A DNA stretch of 64,000 bases from Aquarana catesbeiana (GCF_042186555.1 NC_133328.1:615149744-615213743), one strand, 5' to 3'; shown: positions 1-10,394, counted from the stretch's first letter. Numbers and translations are program-made. The notes: generated by a model from the sequence alone, not told the origin.

Positions 1-339
1 GTGTCATTGGGGGATCCCAGGATCCCAGAAGCCGAGGATCGGGGTCACTCTGTGCAAAACGAACTGCACAGGTATGTATGATATGTTTGTTATTAAAAAA
101 AAAAAAAACGAGGGTTTACAACCTCTTTAAAGCCAAAGCTCTTTTTGTTATTTTTTGCTGCCTATGTCCTGCTTCCCTTCACTTCCTGTCTTGGAGACAC
201 AACAGAAAGTAAGAAGAGATCTCTCCACAGTGGAGGGAATTCCTATCTAAGACAGTTGTCCCCAGAACAGGGGGCCCTTATTAAAGGATTTCCCTTACCT
301 CTTCCTCATGACAACTCTAAAATGTATGATTTCCTTTCA
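1..339. other. no gene recognised
   Basis: Non-coding stretch with a short poly(A) run near 94-108. The open frame that starts near 145 runs into the C-rich minisatellite and has no recognisable domain, so I do not call it a gene. Confidence 0.5.
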
Positions 340-700
340 CTTTTTGTAAGACCCCCCCCCCCCCCCCCAGTGTTCTGGGTTCAGTGTATGACTCCCCTAC
401 AGTGCTCTGAACTCACTGTGGGACCCCCAGTGTTGTGAGTTAAGTGTGGGACCACCCAGTGTACTGACGTCAGTATGAGACCCCCCCCCAGTGCTCTGAC
501 ATCAATGTGAGACCCCCTCCCAGCTGAGGGTCAGTGTGAGATTCCCCCCCCAACAGTGCTCTTAGCTCAATGTGGAACCCCCCAGTGCTCTGGGTTCAAT
601 GTAGGACTCCTCCTGAGGCCCCCACTACATTATTCTAAACTCATTGTAGGACCTCCAGTGCTCTAAGTTAAGTGTGGGACCCCCCAGTGCTCTGACATCA
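340..700. repeat. degenerate ~29-bp C-rich minisatellite
   Basis: Irregular monomers of roughly 29 bp containing CCCCCCAGTGCTCTGA followed by a TCAGTGTG-like stretch. Poly(C) runs (e.g. 350-369) vary between copies. It passes directly into the regular array that follows. Confidence 0.8.
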
Positions 701-1395
701 GTGTGAGACCCCCCCAGTCCTCTGAGCTCTGTGTGAGACCCCCCAGTGCTGTGGGTTCAGTACAGGACGCCCCAGTCCTCTGAGCTCCGTGTGAGACCCC
801 CCAGTGCTGTGGGTTCAGTACAGGACCCCCCCAGTCCTCTGAGCTCCGTGTGAGACCCCCCAGTGCTGTGGGTTCAGTACAGGACCCCCCCAGTCCTCTG
901 AGCCCCGTGTGAGACCCCGCAGTGCTGTGGGTTCAGTACAGGACCCCCCAGTCCTCTGAGCTCTGTGTGAGACCCCCCAGTGCTGTGGGTTCAGTACAGG
1001 ACCCCCCCCCCCCAGTCCTCTGAGCTCCGTGTGAGACCCCCCAGTGCTGTGGGTTCAGTACAGGAACCCCCCAGTCCTCTGAGCTCCGTGTGAGACCCCT
1101 CAGTGCTGTGGGTTCAGTACAGGACCCCCCAGTGCTCTGAGCTCTGTATGAGACCCCCCATTGCTGTGGGTTCAGTACAGGACCCCCAGTCCTCTGAGCC
1201 CCATGTGAGACCCCCCAGTGCTGTGGGTTCAGTACAGGACCCCCCAGTCCTCTGAGCCCCGTGTGAGACCCCCCCAGTGCTGTGGGTTCAGTACAGGACC
1301 CCCCCCAGTCCTCTGAGCTCCGTGTGAGACCCCCCAGTGCTGTGGGTTCAGTACAGAACCCCCCCAGTCCTCTGAGCTCTGTATGCCCCCTCTCA
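701..1395. repeat. 58-bp minisatellite (dimer of 29-bp halves)
   Basis: About 11-12 regular copies of a 58-59-bp unit. Each unit has two related halves, one with CAGTGCTGTGGGTTCAGTAC and one with CAGTCCTCTGAGCTCCGTG. Spacing between successive GTGCTGTGGG motifs (746, 804, 863) gives the period. C-run length varies between units. Confidence 0.9.
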
Positions 1396-2400
1396 GTCCC
1401 CTGTGTCTTCTACCAGATGCCGTGTAACCTCTCTGTGAAGGGGAAGAGGTTTACAAAGTACTTTACTCTGCTTGTGTGAATAGACATGTATTACAGACGT
1501 CTATCTTCAATCTCCCAGGACACTTTGTAAAAGCCATCAATGCTATTTACTACCATTAGCGGCCTTTCATTTCACAAGTGGACGCGGGTCTACTGTGTCA
1601 GCAGCAAAGAGGAAGCAAAACTCATTGATAAGAGATAATTTCTCCAGCACAATAATAAAGAGCATCTTCAGATAACAAATATAAACACTGATCTGTCCAT
1701 AGCATCCAAAATGTCCATTCAGTATCCATTTATACTGCTAACACCAGTCTCAGCCGCCTTTTTATGGTACATTGGGCGGGACTGTAACCTCTTGTCACAT
1801 GACCTTGTGGTGCAGAACCTCCTTCATTGAGGACAGCAAAGGATGCTGGTTGGGAGATGATTGCTAGGATTAAAACTAGAGTCTCTCTGAAGGTAACAGC
1901 GCAATGTTCATTTTTGGCTGGAGTGAACTGTTACAAGGACAATATGTTGGTGGCTATTGCTGACCCCTCCTTCTGAAAATGCCTGGCTGTCCTCCTAACC
2001 TCCTGACATCAATCCTTTCAGAGATCAGAAATAAACTTTGAGCATTTGAAATCAGAACCCCTCATCTGCATACTGAAGTCGGGGGATCGACATGACCAGC
2101 AACTAGAGAGTTCGGCAATGACAGCTCACAAGTCACTATTGTAATTTAGATATATGATAAGGAGTCCAAAGGAAGAAGAAAGAATAATCCTGTTGTAGCA
2201 GCAGGAGTGATGCAGTAATAGAGCTGGGGGTAATGGTGGGAAGATCTCCTGTCTGTATGGTATGGTAGAATACAGAATAAAAAAGAGGCGGGTGGAAACG
2301 TATATACTCCACTTATAGGTGAAATATCAATTTTGGGTGAAGTGTCCCTTTAAAAATTTACAGTAGTATATACTACTCAAAAGGCATTGCATATGGCTAG
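1396..2400. other. no gene recognised; low-copy or old repeat sequence
   Basis: No open frame with a recognisable domain, no tandem structure and no clear transposon end. Confidence 0.4.
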
Positions 2401-2402
2401 TA

Positions 2403-2969
2403 CCATCTTTCCCCAAAAATAAGCATGGGTCTTATATTAATTTTGGCAACAAAAGACACAGTAGGGCTTATTTTCAGGGTAGGTCTTATCATGTAACGTG
2501 TATTTGTCAGTCCCTGCTCCCCCTGTCTTCTCTCCCCCTCTCCCTCCCTGCCAGTCAGCTCAGGAGTCATTAGCATTTAGCACTATGAGTTATAGTGGTT
2601 GTATTGTATTATTGTGCCAAAATACGGTAACTTTGTTACAGCACCGTTGGGCGCTTGAGCTCTCTTCCCCGCTCCAAGCACTGCAGAGGGAGGGGCCGAG
2701 ATCCCCTGCTGACAACTGGGAGAAGACGAGGAAAGCAGCGGGAGGTCAGCTGAGCACTGAGCGGCGCTGTAACGAAGGTATTTGGCACAATAATATTACC
2801 GAAACACACACATTGTACATTATATAATACTATAATAGAGTGGATTATAGGATTTTACAAGCACTTTAAACTAGGACTTATTTTCAGGGTAGGGCTTATA
2901 TTGCAAGCCTCTTGGAAAATTACAGTAGGTCTTATTTTTGGGGTAGGTCTTATTTTCGGGGAAACACGG
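2403..2969. mobile_element. TA-flanked DNA transposon relic, long member
   Basis: The ends are inverted repeats related to CCCTGTTTCCCCGAAAATAA and are flanked by TA on both sides (2401-2402, 2970-2971). Subterminal repeats of TAGGTCTTATTTTCAGGGTA recur inside. It is a longer relative of the short palindromic copies at 6339 and 26916. No transposase remains. The TA duplication suggests Tc1/mariner-type mobilisation, but the superfamily is inferred. Confidence 0.7.
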
Positions 2970-2971
2970 TA

Positions 2972-3245
2972 GAACTATTATCATCAACATGGTCTGTATT
3001 AAAATACAGAGATGCATTCAAGGACATTCATAGAATCTCTACATACCTTTCATTTTACTTAATCCCCTATATATATATATAAGAGAAAGAGAGCTGCCAT
3101 TGCTGACTTGGTTTTTAGAGGTGCTGCTTCCACGGCTGTCATCCTTATCCCTCACTATGTAATAAATCACTTACTGGGAGCAGGCAGCACGCACATGCTG
3201 GGAGCTCAGTGTCTAATACTATAAGTACATCTCCAGAACTACATC
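2972..3245. other. no gene recognised; short (TA)n run
   Basis: Contains a (TA)n microsatellite near 3068-3081. Nothing else is recognisable. Confidence 0.4.
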
Positions 3246-3440
3246 TCCCAAGTGCCTTTTCCCTTCACCAAGATATCTTGCTCTCTAGCTCCCTTGTTAC
3301 CTCCTTCCACGCTCTCCTCCAGGACTTTTCCAGAACTTCTCCCATCCTTTTGGAACTCTCTACCCCAGTATGTCCGGTCAGCTTTTACCCTGTCCACCTT
3401 TAGGCCATCCTTGAAAACGCACTTATTCAGGTAAGCCTAC
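3246..3440 (+). pseudogene. L2/Rex-like LINE reverse-transcriptase tail (fragment)
   Basis: The frame at 3252-3434 ends in a conserved non-LTR reverse-transcriptase C-terminus: an SFWNSLPQYVR block followed by FRPSLKTHLFR and a stop. L2- and Rex-type LINEs typically end with a WNSLP block and a closing KTHLF motif. Only this last exon-sized piece survives; the polymerase motifs are missing upstream, so it is a 5'-truncated relic. The family name is inferred from the motif pair. Confidence 0.65.
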
Positions 3441-3479
3441 CTCACCTCCACCTAAAACCTGGTACACACTATTTTCTTC

Positions 3480-3690
3480 TTCCTTCAACCCCATGGGTTG
3501 AAGGAAAAATAAAACTGTCAGCTCTGGTCAGAGCTGCTGTACTAACCATGCAAGGTTAGTTCAGCGATCTCCCCCACTGAGCTCTTGTGTTCTGACCCCC
3601 CCCTTACTACAACCCTCCCCCGCCAGAACACTCCGATCAGCTCTCTGCCATTGGCTGGGAATGCTGATTGGGAGTTGGTCGGATGCTGGT
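3480..3690. repeat. MITE fragment and GC-rich repeat edge
   Basis: Contains a short palindrome around CAACCCCATGGGTTG (about 3487-3501) followed by sequence leading into the foldback element. No coding content. Confidence 0.35.
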
Positions 3691-3723
3691 TTTCCAGCAT
3701 TCATGTCCTGGGCTATGGTTGTA

Positions 3724-4248
3724 GGGGTCTGCCGGCAGAGAGCTTATCGGAATCTGGAAGCCCCCTTTAAGAAGGGGCCCCCAGATCCCGCCTCCCCCTT
3801 TATGTGAATGAGTATGGGGTTGACAATTCCTTTATTTAAAAAAAAACAAAAAAGGACCCAAAATGCACTGGTGCCACCAGGTGACGTGGCAAGGTGGTCC
3901 GCCCTTACCTATATAAGAACTGTCAAATGGCAAGCCAGCCATTCGGCAGTTTGCCTCCATGGCAGATGGAGCGTTTTTTTTTTTTTTTAGTTTTCGGTTC
4001 CGGCGGTGCAGCGGTGTCATGATTGACGATGGATCTACATCGAGGGACATTGTTTTTTTTTTTTTTTTAAATAAAGGAGTTGTCAAAAAACCTATCTACT
4101 GCTTTTATTTATTTTGACTCTTTTTTTGGTGAATGGGTAGGGGTACAATGTACCCCATACTTATTCACATGGGGTGGACTGGGATCTGGGGGCCCCCTTC
4201 TTAAAGGGGGCTTCCAGATTCCGATAAGCCCCCTGCCCGCCGACCCCC
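3724..4248. repeat. foldback element with long inverted arms
   Basis: The left arm (3724-3843) and right arm (4068-4248) are inverted copies. Both carry GCTTATCGGAATCTGG and a GGGCCC(C) stretch, and a second inverted pair, AATTCCTTTATTTA / TAAATAAAGGAGTT, faces the centre. The right arm has about 70 extra bases between the two blocks. The centre has long T runs and a TATATAAGAACTG box near 3910. A related arm lies at about 41770-41900. Confidence 0.75.
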
Positions 4249-4755
4249 ATATCCACAGCCCAGGGTCGTGGGGAAGAGACCTTTGTGCAGCGTGAAGTGC
4301 ATTGTAGGGTGTTCCGCGGGGCGAACACCCGCCGAACACCCTGCAAATTCGGGTGTTCCCTGAACGGGGCAAACAGCCAATGTTCAGCCCGAACTTATGC
4401 TTGGGCTGAACCGTAAAAATATATATACTCCTTACAGAAAAGCTTTGACTTAAATATATTCCTCAATAGCCACAAAGCATATAAACCCATACAGGCTCAT
4501 AGAAGTCAATAGCAATGCAGGTCACATGCGTTTTGCTTAATTGGCAACGGGAAATAATAAACTTTGGTCAGTGGGTGTTAACCCTATTCACCCCAAATTC
4601 CAAATGAAAAAAGAACTGTGTGTCAACGTGCATCAAAAACACATCAATGCACAAAGGAAACGTACGTTGACACCCTGCATAAAGCTTTCACTACATAATG
4701 CTACAAAAAATGTACTTTTATACACACGCCGAGATCTAAATGGGCTCTAATATTT
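4249..4755. other. no gene recognised
   Basis: The first part has hAT-related short inverted words (GGGTGTTC / GAACACCC near 4310-4360). The rest (4430-4755) shows nothing recognisable. Confidence 0.4.
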
Positions 4756-4811
4756 AGGAAACCCTCCTGAGAAATGTCATGCAGCCATCCCTGGAGCATG
4801 TAGGCACCAAG

Positions 4812-5507
4812 GGGTTGATTTACCAAAACTGGAGAGTGCAAAATCTGGTGCAGCTGTGCATAGAAACCAATCGGCTTCCACGTTTTATTGTCAAAGCTTA
4901 AAGTGTTACTAAACCCACAACAGTAAAATCAGTCTGTATATGCAGTAAGGCATGCTTGTTATACTTACTGTGGAACCTAAGGGGTTAATCCTCTGCATTG
5001 TGTAAAAAGGCTGTTTGATCCTGTCCTCTCTGATTTTAACCTTCTTCCACTGTCCCAATCCAACTCCTTATAGTACAGAGCCTTGGAGGCACTCTGCACA
5101 TGCTCAGTTTGGTGTGTATTGCTAGAGAGTTTTTTTTTATTTTCTTGGAGGGTACATGTGATCAGCACAGGGCCAATCAGCACTGTCCAGACAGTGAGTC
5201 AGCGGTCCTGCAGCCTCATAGGACAATCAGAGTAGAATGAAAACTGCTCCTACAAGCTTTAACCAGACACCGATAGAAGTCACAAGACTGCTATATACTG
5301 CTGATGAGAAAATGTATTTAGCAGTTTATATTTACTAAAATGATTGCATTTCCATGTTCCGTGTACTGTGGGGGGGGGGGGGGGGGGGGACCAGATATAG
5401 TAAATGCAGGGTCCTGGGTTTAGCAAGCTGAAGTTAGAAGCTGATTGGCTACAGTGCACAGCTGAAACAGATTTCCCACTCTGCAGGTTTAGTAAATCAA
5501 CTCTAAA
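4812..5507. mobile_element. palindromic MITE split at its central TTAA
   Basis: The left half (4812-4897) starts at TTGATTTACCAAAACTGGAG and the right half (about 5424-5507) ends at GTTTAGTAAATCAACTC. Together they match the uninterrupted copy at 6931-7110. The break falls at TTAA (4898-4901), the centre of the uninterrupted copy (7019-7022). Confidence 0.7.
4902..5420. mobile_element. TTAA-type element inserted in a MITE
   Basis: Begins AGTGTTACTAAACCCAC directly after TTAA. It shares the internal block TTTGATCCTG...CTCTCT with the sequence at 15404-15650. A poly(G) run lies at 5370-5389. The right boundary is blurred (a TTAA also occurs near 5269-5274), so more than one insertion may be present. 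Confidence 0.5.
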
Positions 5508-5509
5508 GT

Positions 5510-5688
5510 GGTTGCAAAAAGGCTGCAGGAGATCAGCAGCACTGAAATGCAAATGACGAATGAAAAGAGGTGAAACCAGATATTTTAAACCAAAAATAAT
5601 GTTCACATTAAACTTTTATTTAAAGAATAGCATTTTTTATGATGCGCATTGCTCTGGCAGTAAACAAAATACCATTGTTAGGGTTTAC
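5510..5688. repeat. dispersed repeat, sister of 13975-14120
   Basis: Shares GCTGCAGGAGATCAGCAGCA-like sequence, GATGAAnAGAGGTnnAA and a TTTTATTnAA stretch with the region at 14020-14110. The block at 4757-4810 matches 13970-14000 in the same way, so both belong to one dispersed family. Confidence 0.5.
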
Positions 5689-6185
5689 TTTAACCACTTC
5701 CGCCCCGGGATTTGCCCCCTTAATGACCAGGCTATTTTTTGCGATACGGCACTGTGTTGCTTTAACTGACCATTGCGCGGTCGTGCGACGTTGTACCCAA
5801 ACAAAATTGACGTCCTTTTTTTCCCCACAAATAGATCTTTCTTTTGGTGGTATTTGATCACCTCTGCAGGTTTTTATTTTTTGCGCTATAAACAAAAAAA
5901 GAGTGACAATTTTGAAAAAAAAAATATATTTTTTTTACTTTCTGCTGTAATACATATCAAAAAAAAAAAAAAAAAACAAAAAAAAAACAAATGTATTCAT
6001 CAGTTTAGGCCAATATGTATTCTTCTACATATTTTTGGTTAAAAAAAACCCGCAATAGGCGTATATTGATTGGTTTGCGCAAAAGTTATCGCATCTACAA
6101 ACTAGGGGGAAGATTTAGGGACTTCTATTTTTTTTAAATTGTTTTTACTGGTAATGGCGGCGATCTGCAATTTTTAGCAGGACTC
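5689..6185 (+). mobile_element. TTAA-type (piggyBac-like) element, 5' part
   Basis: Starts at TTAA (5689-5692) with CCACTTCCGCCCCGG, then carries the hallmark interior of this family: TTTGCGATACGGCACTG, TTCTTTTGGTGGTATTTGATC and TTTTTGCGCTATAAACAAAA. No terminal TTAA is seen to the right, so the copy is truncated. Members at 18873, 28599, 43735 and 54031 share this interior. No transposase is encoded. Confidence 0.65.
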
Positions 6186-6269
6186 ACTTCCTGTTATAGA
6201 GTGACAACTGTGCTCTCGATTTGTCACCCAGTCTCATGTGCCCCTGGAGAAAAGTCTACAAGCACACTA

Positions 6270-6575
6270 CACCGGCATAGAATCACACACATAGGTTGGA
6301 CTTGATGGACTTGTGTCTTTTTTCAACCTCACCTACTACCCTGTTTCCCCGAAAATAAGACCTAGCGTGATTGTCGATGATGGCTGCAATATAAGCCCTA
6401 CCCCCCAAATAAGCCCTACCCTGTTTCCCCGAAAATAAGCCCTACCCTGAAAATAAGACCTACAAGGACTTTAACTAGGGCTTATTTGGGGAATAGGGCT
6501 TATATTGCAGCCATCACCATCAATCACGCTAGGTCTTATTTGTGGGGAAACAGGGTATGTAAGTATGTAAATTGA
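6270..6575 (+). mobile_element. CR1-like LINE 3' tail
   Basis: GGTTGGACTTGATGGACTTG, then TTTTTTCAACCTCACCTACTA and, after an inserted MITE, TGTAAGTATGTAAAT. The same tail ends the copies at 55110-55165 and, reversed, at 43911-43965. It resembles CR1-type 3' ends with a short tandem tail. Only the tail is present. Confidence 0.6.
6339..6555. mobile_element. palindromic TA-flanked MITE
   Basis: Inverted ends CCCTGTTTCCCCGAAAATAA / TTATTTGTGGGGAAACAGGG with TA on both sides (6337-6338, 6556-6557). It interrupts a CR1-like tail; removing it restores CCTACTATGTAA, as seen in the intact tail at 55147. Internal AATAAGCCCTACC repeats give extra symmetry. Confidence 0.85.
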
Positions 6576-6930
6576 GCAGCGTTGTCACTATAAGAAAGCC
6601 AGGCCAGAGCAACCATGTGCAGCTGATGCCCATCAGCAGCAATAAGAAAAGGGTGAAAAAAGGGGAAAATTATAATAAAATAACACATGACAATTGGTCA
6701 ATTTGGTCAAAAATTTCTGAAAATTTCTATTTTTTCTATTTTCTATTTTCTAATACACATTCATTATGAACCATAATGACAACAAAATTCGAAGGATGGA
6801 AAATGTTTCTTGAAGGAACAAAATTATAACCACAAATGTGATTTCCATTCAGGAAAGATTGGACATACTGTAATAACATCTGTTTAATTCATTCAAACTG
6901 CAGGACATTTTAAGGGCTTTGGAATGGAGC
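6576..6930. other. no gene recognised
   Basis: AT-rich sequence with no recognisable gene or repeat end. Confidence 0.4.
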
Positions 6931-7110
6931 TAGTTGACTCAGTACTGAAGCTGGAGCACACAGAATCTAGTGCAGGTGTGCATGGTAGCCAATAAGCTTC
7001 TAACTTCAACTTGTTCAATTAAGCTTTGGCAATAAAACCTGGAAGCTGATTGGTTTCTATGCAGAGCTGCATCAGATTTTGCACTCTCCAGTTTTAGTAA
7101 ATAACCCCCA
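6931..7110. mobile_element. palindromic MITE (uninterrupted copy)
   Basis: Two inverted halves meet at TTAA (7019-7022). The flanks of the fold read AACTTGTTCAATTAAGC on one side and TTGGCAATAAAACC on the other. Outer ends are AGTACTGAAGCTGG and CCAGTTTTAGTAAATAAC. Related copies are at 4812, 10720 (inside a Tigger-like element) and 28527. Confidence 0.8.
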
Positions 7111-7184
7111 AGAAAGAATGTTCTGACAAACGACTTCCATACATACATTCAAACAAAAGTCTAATTGTATATGGCCAGATTTAG

Positions 7185-8060
7185 CAAACAAAATCTCACC
7201 AGTTGTGGTTTACATCTACTTAGATCATACATGTAGAAAGAGAAAGGTTCTACAGTACGTTTAATAAGCTCCTGAAAGTCAGGGACCTTCTCTGGAATTT
7301 CAAGGGACAGATCGCTAAAGTCTGAAGATGTAGAATTTACATTTACTTTGATCTTACATATAGAAGAAGGAAAGTTATATGGTATGTTTGATCAACTCCT
7401 TTGAATCGTGGACCTTCTCCGGAATTTCCAGGGACAGATCCCTAAAGCCTTAAGACGTAGAGTTTACATTTACTTCAATCATACATCTAGAAAGAGAAAT
7501 GTTCTACAGTATGTTTGATTAGCTCCTGAAAATCAGGGACCTTCTGAGAATTTCCAGGGACAGATCCCTAAAGCCTTAAGACGTAGAGTTTACATCTACT
7601 CCAATCATACATCTAGAACGAGAAAGGTTCCACAGTATGTTTGATCAGCTCCTGAAAATCAGGGACCTTCTCCGGAATTTCCAGGGACAGATCCCTAAAG
7701 CCTGAAAACGTAGAGTTTACATCTACTCCAATCATACATCTAGAACGAGAAAGGTTCCACAGTATGTTTGATCAGCTCCTGAAAATCAGGGACCTTCTCC
7801 GGAATTTCCAGGGACAGATCCCTAAAGCCTGAAAACGTAGAGTTTACATCTGCTTTGATCTTGCATATAGAAAGAAGAAGGTTTTACGGTATGTTTGATT
7901 AACTCCTTTAAATCAGAGACCTCTGGAATTTCCAGGGACAGATCCCTAAAGCCTGAAGACGTAGAGTTTACATCTACTTTGATCTTACATATAGAAAGTA
8001 GAAGGTTCTTTTATGTTTGATCAGCTCCTTTAAATCAGGGACCTTCTCTGGAATTCCCTG
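7185..8060. repeat. 127-bp tandem array, about 7 copies
   Basis: Units run from GTTTACATCTACT through AGGTTCCACAGTATGTTTGA to CAGGGACAGATCCCTAAAGC. Starts at 7584, 7711 and 7838 give a 127-bp period. The central units are near identical and the outer ones diverge, as expected if unequal exchange acts mainly in the middle. Confidence 0.9.
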
Positions 8061-8176
8061 GGACGGTCGGCCCCTTCGGATGCTCTTCCTCATTACTATG
8101 GAGCTTTAGCCGTGGTCCAAACTGAGATTCAAAGTTAGACAATGCATTGCAAACCACGCCTAGCCTGAGAACTTAC

Positions 8177-8233
8177 CACGATGTGCTCAGCTCCAATTCC
8201 CATTCCAAGATTCCGTCCCGGATTAAAAGCCAT
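8177..8233 (-). CDS. candidate first coding exon of an unidentified host gene
   Basis: I do not recognise a product. Read on the minus strand, an ATG at 8233 (A at -3, G at +4, a good vertebrate start context) opens 19 codons that begin MAFNPGRN and end AEHIV. The frame is open up to GTG|GTAAGT at 8177/8176, a near-consensus 5' splice donor. Upstream on the same strand lie a short upstream frame (ATGGAATAA), low-copy sequence and a (CT)n tract, a layout often seen in 5' leaders. Against it: no acceptor or second exon is visible, the 127-bp array would lie in the intron, and a 57-bp open stretch can occur by chance. Confidence 0.25.
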
Positions 8234-8580
8234 TATTCCATGTTACACGGGGAAATCGGCACAAAGGCGCAGGATGGCTCGGCTAACTTGGCAAAGAAGG
8301 AAAAGAATAATCACATGGATCCCAGCTTGAGTGTATCCAGACAATGGCTAGGCTAGAGAGGGTTGAATTGCATCCATTGAGCCTCTTCTCCAGTTGGAAG
8401 CAGACAGGAAGGAAAATCTCCTAGCATGTGAGAGAGAGAGAGAGAGAGGGAGAGAGAGGAGGAAAGAGAAAAAAAAAAAGGATCCTGCCTTTTGGAGAGC
8501 CCTGGGGTTGAGAGCAGGGATTTCAGGAAATCTGACAGTTGAACAGGAAATGTGCTCTGCTGTGCACACATTCCACAATG
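8234..8580 (-). other. low-copy sequence, possible 5' UTR/promoter
   Basis: No match to any repeat family elsewhere in the window. A (GA)n/(CT)n tract lies at 8427-8459, pyrimidine-rich on the minus strand. Proposed only as the leader of the exon candidate at 8177-8233. Confidence 0.3.
8427..8479. repeat. (GA)n microsatellite with poly(A)
   Basis: GAGAGAGAGAGAGAGAG with interruptions, followed by a GGAAAGAG stretch and a run of A. Confidence 0.9.
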
Positions 8581-8865
8581 TGCAGAGATACGGGGTCTGG
8601 GGAATTGCAGCTTCTCTTTACACTAACATGTCCTTCTGCTGGCCTGTAAAAGCATTCAGCCTTTCCCATATCATTACTGAAAATACAATACCGTCCTGAG
8701 CTGATGGCTGTAAAGAAATGAGGGGGAGATGAATAATCGGGTCATTACGATAGCCATAACACATCTTTTAAAAAGTCCACCCAAAAAGGATAATTTACTT
8801 ATAGGTGGAGCCTGGTTGGCTGAGTAAGCCCCTGGCGTTATATATGTCTTAGATCACCTGTGTCA
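8581..8865. other. no gene recognised
   Basis: Low-copy-looking sequence without recognisable features. Confidence 0.4.
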
Positions 8866-8929
8866 AACACAAGACCCGTGGGCCGAATCTGGCCCTCCAG
8901 ACCATTTCACATGGTCCTCGCACCCAGGG
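8866..8929 (+). mobile_element. hAT-type terminal fragment
   Basis: TGTGTCAAACACAAGACCCG then GGGCCGAATCTGGCCCTCCA, a terminal sequence type common in vertebrate hAT elements. The copy is interrupted at CCAGGG by the 8930-10505 element and may resume at 10506. Confidence 0.5.
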
Positions 8930-9054
8930 CATAGTTGCCAACATTGAAAAAAAAATATGTGGGACACTTTTTTTTGCTGTAGGCGGAGCCAATCAATAAT
9001 TAGGAGGCGGGGCATTCGTTTGTAGGCGTGACCTAGTAAAAAATAATAGTTGCG

Positions 9055-9140
9055 GCGCGCGAAGCGCGCCGCGGCGAAAAATGGGCGTGGCTTACGCGGA
9101 AAGTGGGCGTGGCTTACGCGGAAAGTGGGCGTGGCTCAAG
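9055..9140. repeat. short tandem repeat GGGCGTGGCTTACGCGGAAA
   Basis: Three copies of about 22 bp follow a GC palindrome (GGCGCGCGAAGCGCGCC). Confidence 0.85.
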
Positions 9141-9454
9141 AGGGTATGGTTAGAGTCTGAGATGAATGGGGGAGGGAAAGGGGGAGAGGGGAATGACGGG
9201 ACAGCAGCCCCAGGTCCTACACAACAATAGAAATATGTGTATTCTAGAAAGTTTAACAATCAGCAGATAAAGATACTCCAAACACCTGGTGTTAACGCTT
9301 CAATCATCCCGGCACCATGGTTGTTATGGTGTCAGGATGATTGAAGCGCATTATTTCTATTATTACATTGTAATATAAAATTAAATCATTCAACTCACCA
9401 TAATGCAGAATCAGTGGGATCCCTGAGCGTGTCACTAGCCACGTCGCCTGCCAC

Positions 9455-9552
9455 CAGCAGAGTCTGTCCTTGCATCAGGTGCCCCCGCCAGAGTCTGTCC
9501 TTGCATCAGGTGCCCCCGCCAGAGTCTGTCCTTGCATCAGGTGCCCCCGCCA
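9455..9552. repeat. 33-bp tandem repeat, 3 copies
   Basis: AGAGTCTGTCCTTGCATCAG followed by GTGCCCCCGCC, repeated three times with little change. Confidence 0.85.
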
Positions 9553-10070
9553 GTGCAGCCCCCCCTCAGTTAGTGCAGCCCCCCCTCAGTGCAGCCCCCC
9601 CTCAGTGAAGCCCCCCTCAGTTAATGCAGCCCCCCCCTCAGTTAATGCAGCCCCCCCCTCAGTGCAGCCCCCCTTCAGTTAGTGCAGCCCACCCTCAGTG
9701 CAGCCCCACTCAGTTAGTGCAGCCTCCCCCCCTCAGTGCAGCCCCCCAGTTAGTGCAGCCTCCCCTCAGTGCAGCCCCCCCCCAGTTAGTACAGCCTCCC
9801 CCCTCAGTGCAGCCCCCCCCCCCTCAGTTAGTGCAGCCCCCCTCAGTGCAGCCTCCCCTCAGTGCAGCCCCCCCCTCAGTTAGTGCAGCCCCCCCTCAGT
9901 TATTGCAGCCCCCCCTCAGTTATTGCAGCCCCCCTCACTGCAGCCCTCCCTCAGTTAGTGCAGCCCCCCTCACTGCAGCCCCCCCCCTCAGTTAGTGCAG
10001 CCCCCCCTCAGTTATTGCAGCCCCCCCTCAGTTAGTGCAGCCTCCCCCCCTCAATGCAGCCCGGCCCCCG
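9553..10070. repeat. ~17-22-bp C-rich minisatellite
   Basis: Copies of CAGCCCCCCCTCAGTTAGTG with variable C runs and alternation of TTAGTG, TTATTG and GTG links. Open frames across it come from the repeat period and are not genes. Confidence 0.9.
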
Positions 10071-10352
10071 CTCAGTGGAGGAGCGGCCGGTGTTCTGCCG
10101 AGAAAGTTCCCCTCGGCAATGGCGGACCCCCTGTACTGCGCAGGCGCAGCGCTTGCGCAGTACGGGGCTGGGGAACTTTCAGGAAGACACGGCGCCGGCG
10201 CCGTGTCTTCTGCTCGCTTCAGTGGAGAGGGGAGGGGCCGTGCAGCCAAAGAAGCCGCTTCATTGGCTGCACGGATCGAGCCCCCTTCCCCTCTCCACTA
10301 GAGGCAGCTAGAGCGGCAGCGCCGGCCGCCATTTTGCTGGAGCCCGCTGCTC

Positions 10353-10392
<40 letters not shown>
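10353..10392. repeat. poly(A) tract
   Basis: About 40 consecutive A inside the 8930-10505 element. Confidence 0.95.

Positions 10393-10394
<2 letters not shown>

Noticed and set aside
7185..8060. CRISPR-like array
   Set aside because: Direct contiguous 127-bp units without unique spacers, in a vertebrate context. It is a plain tandem repeat.
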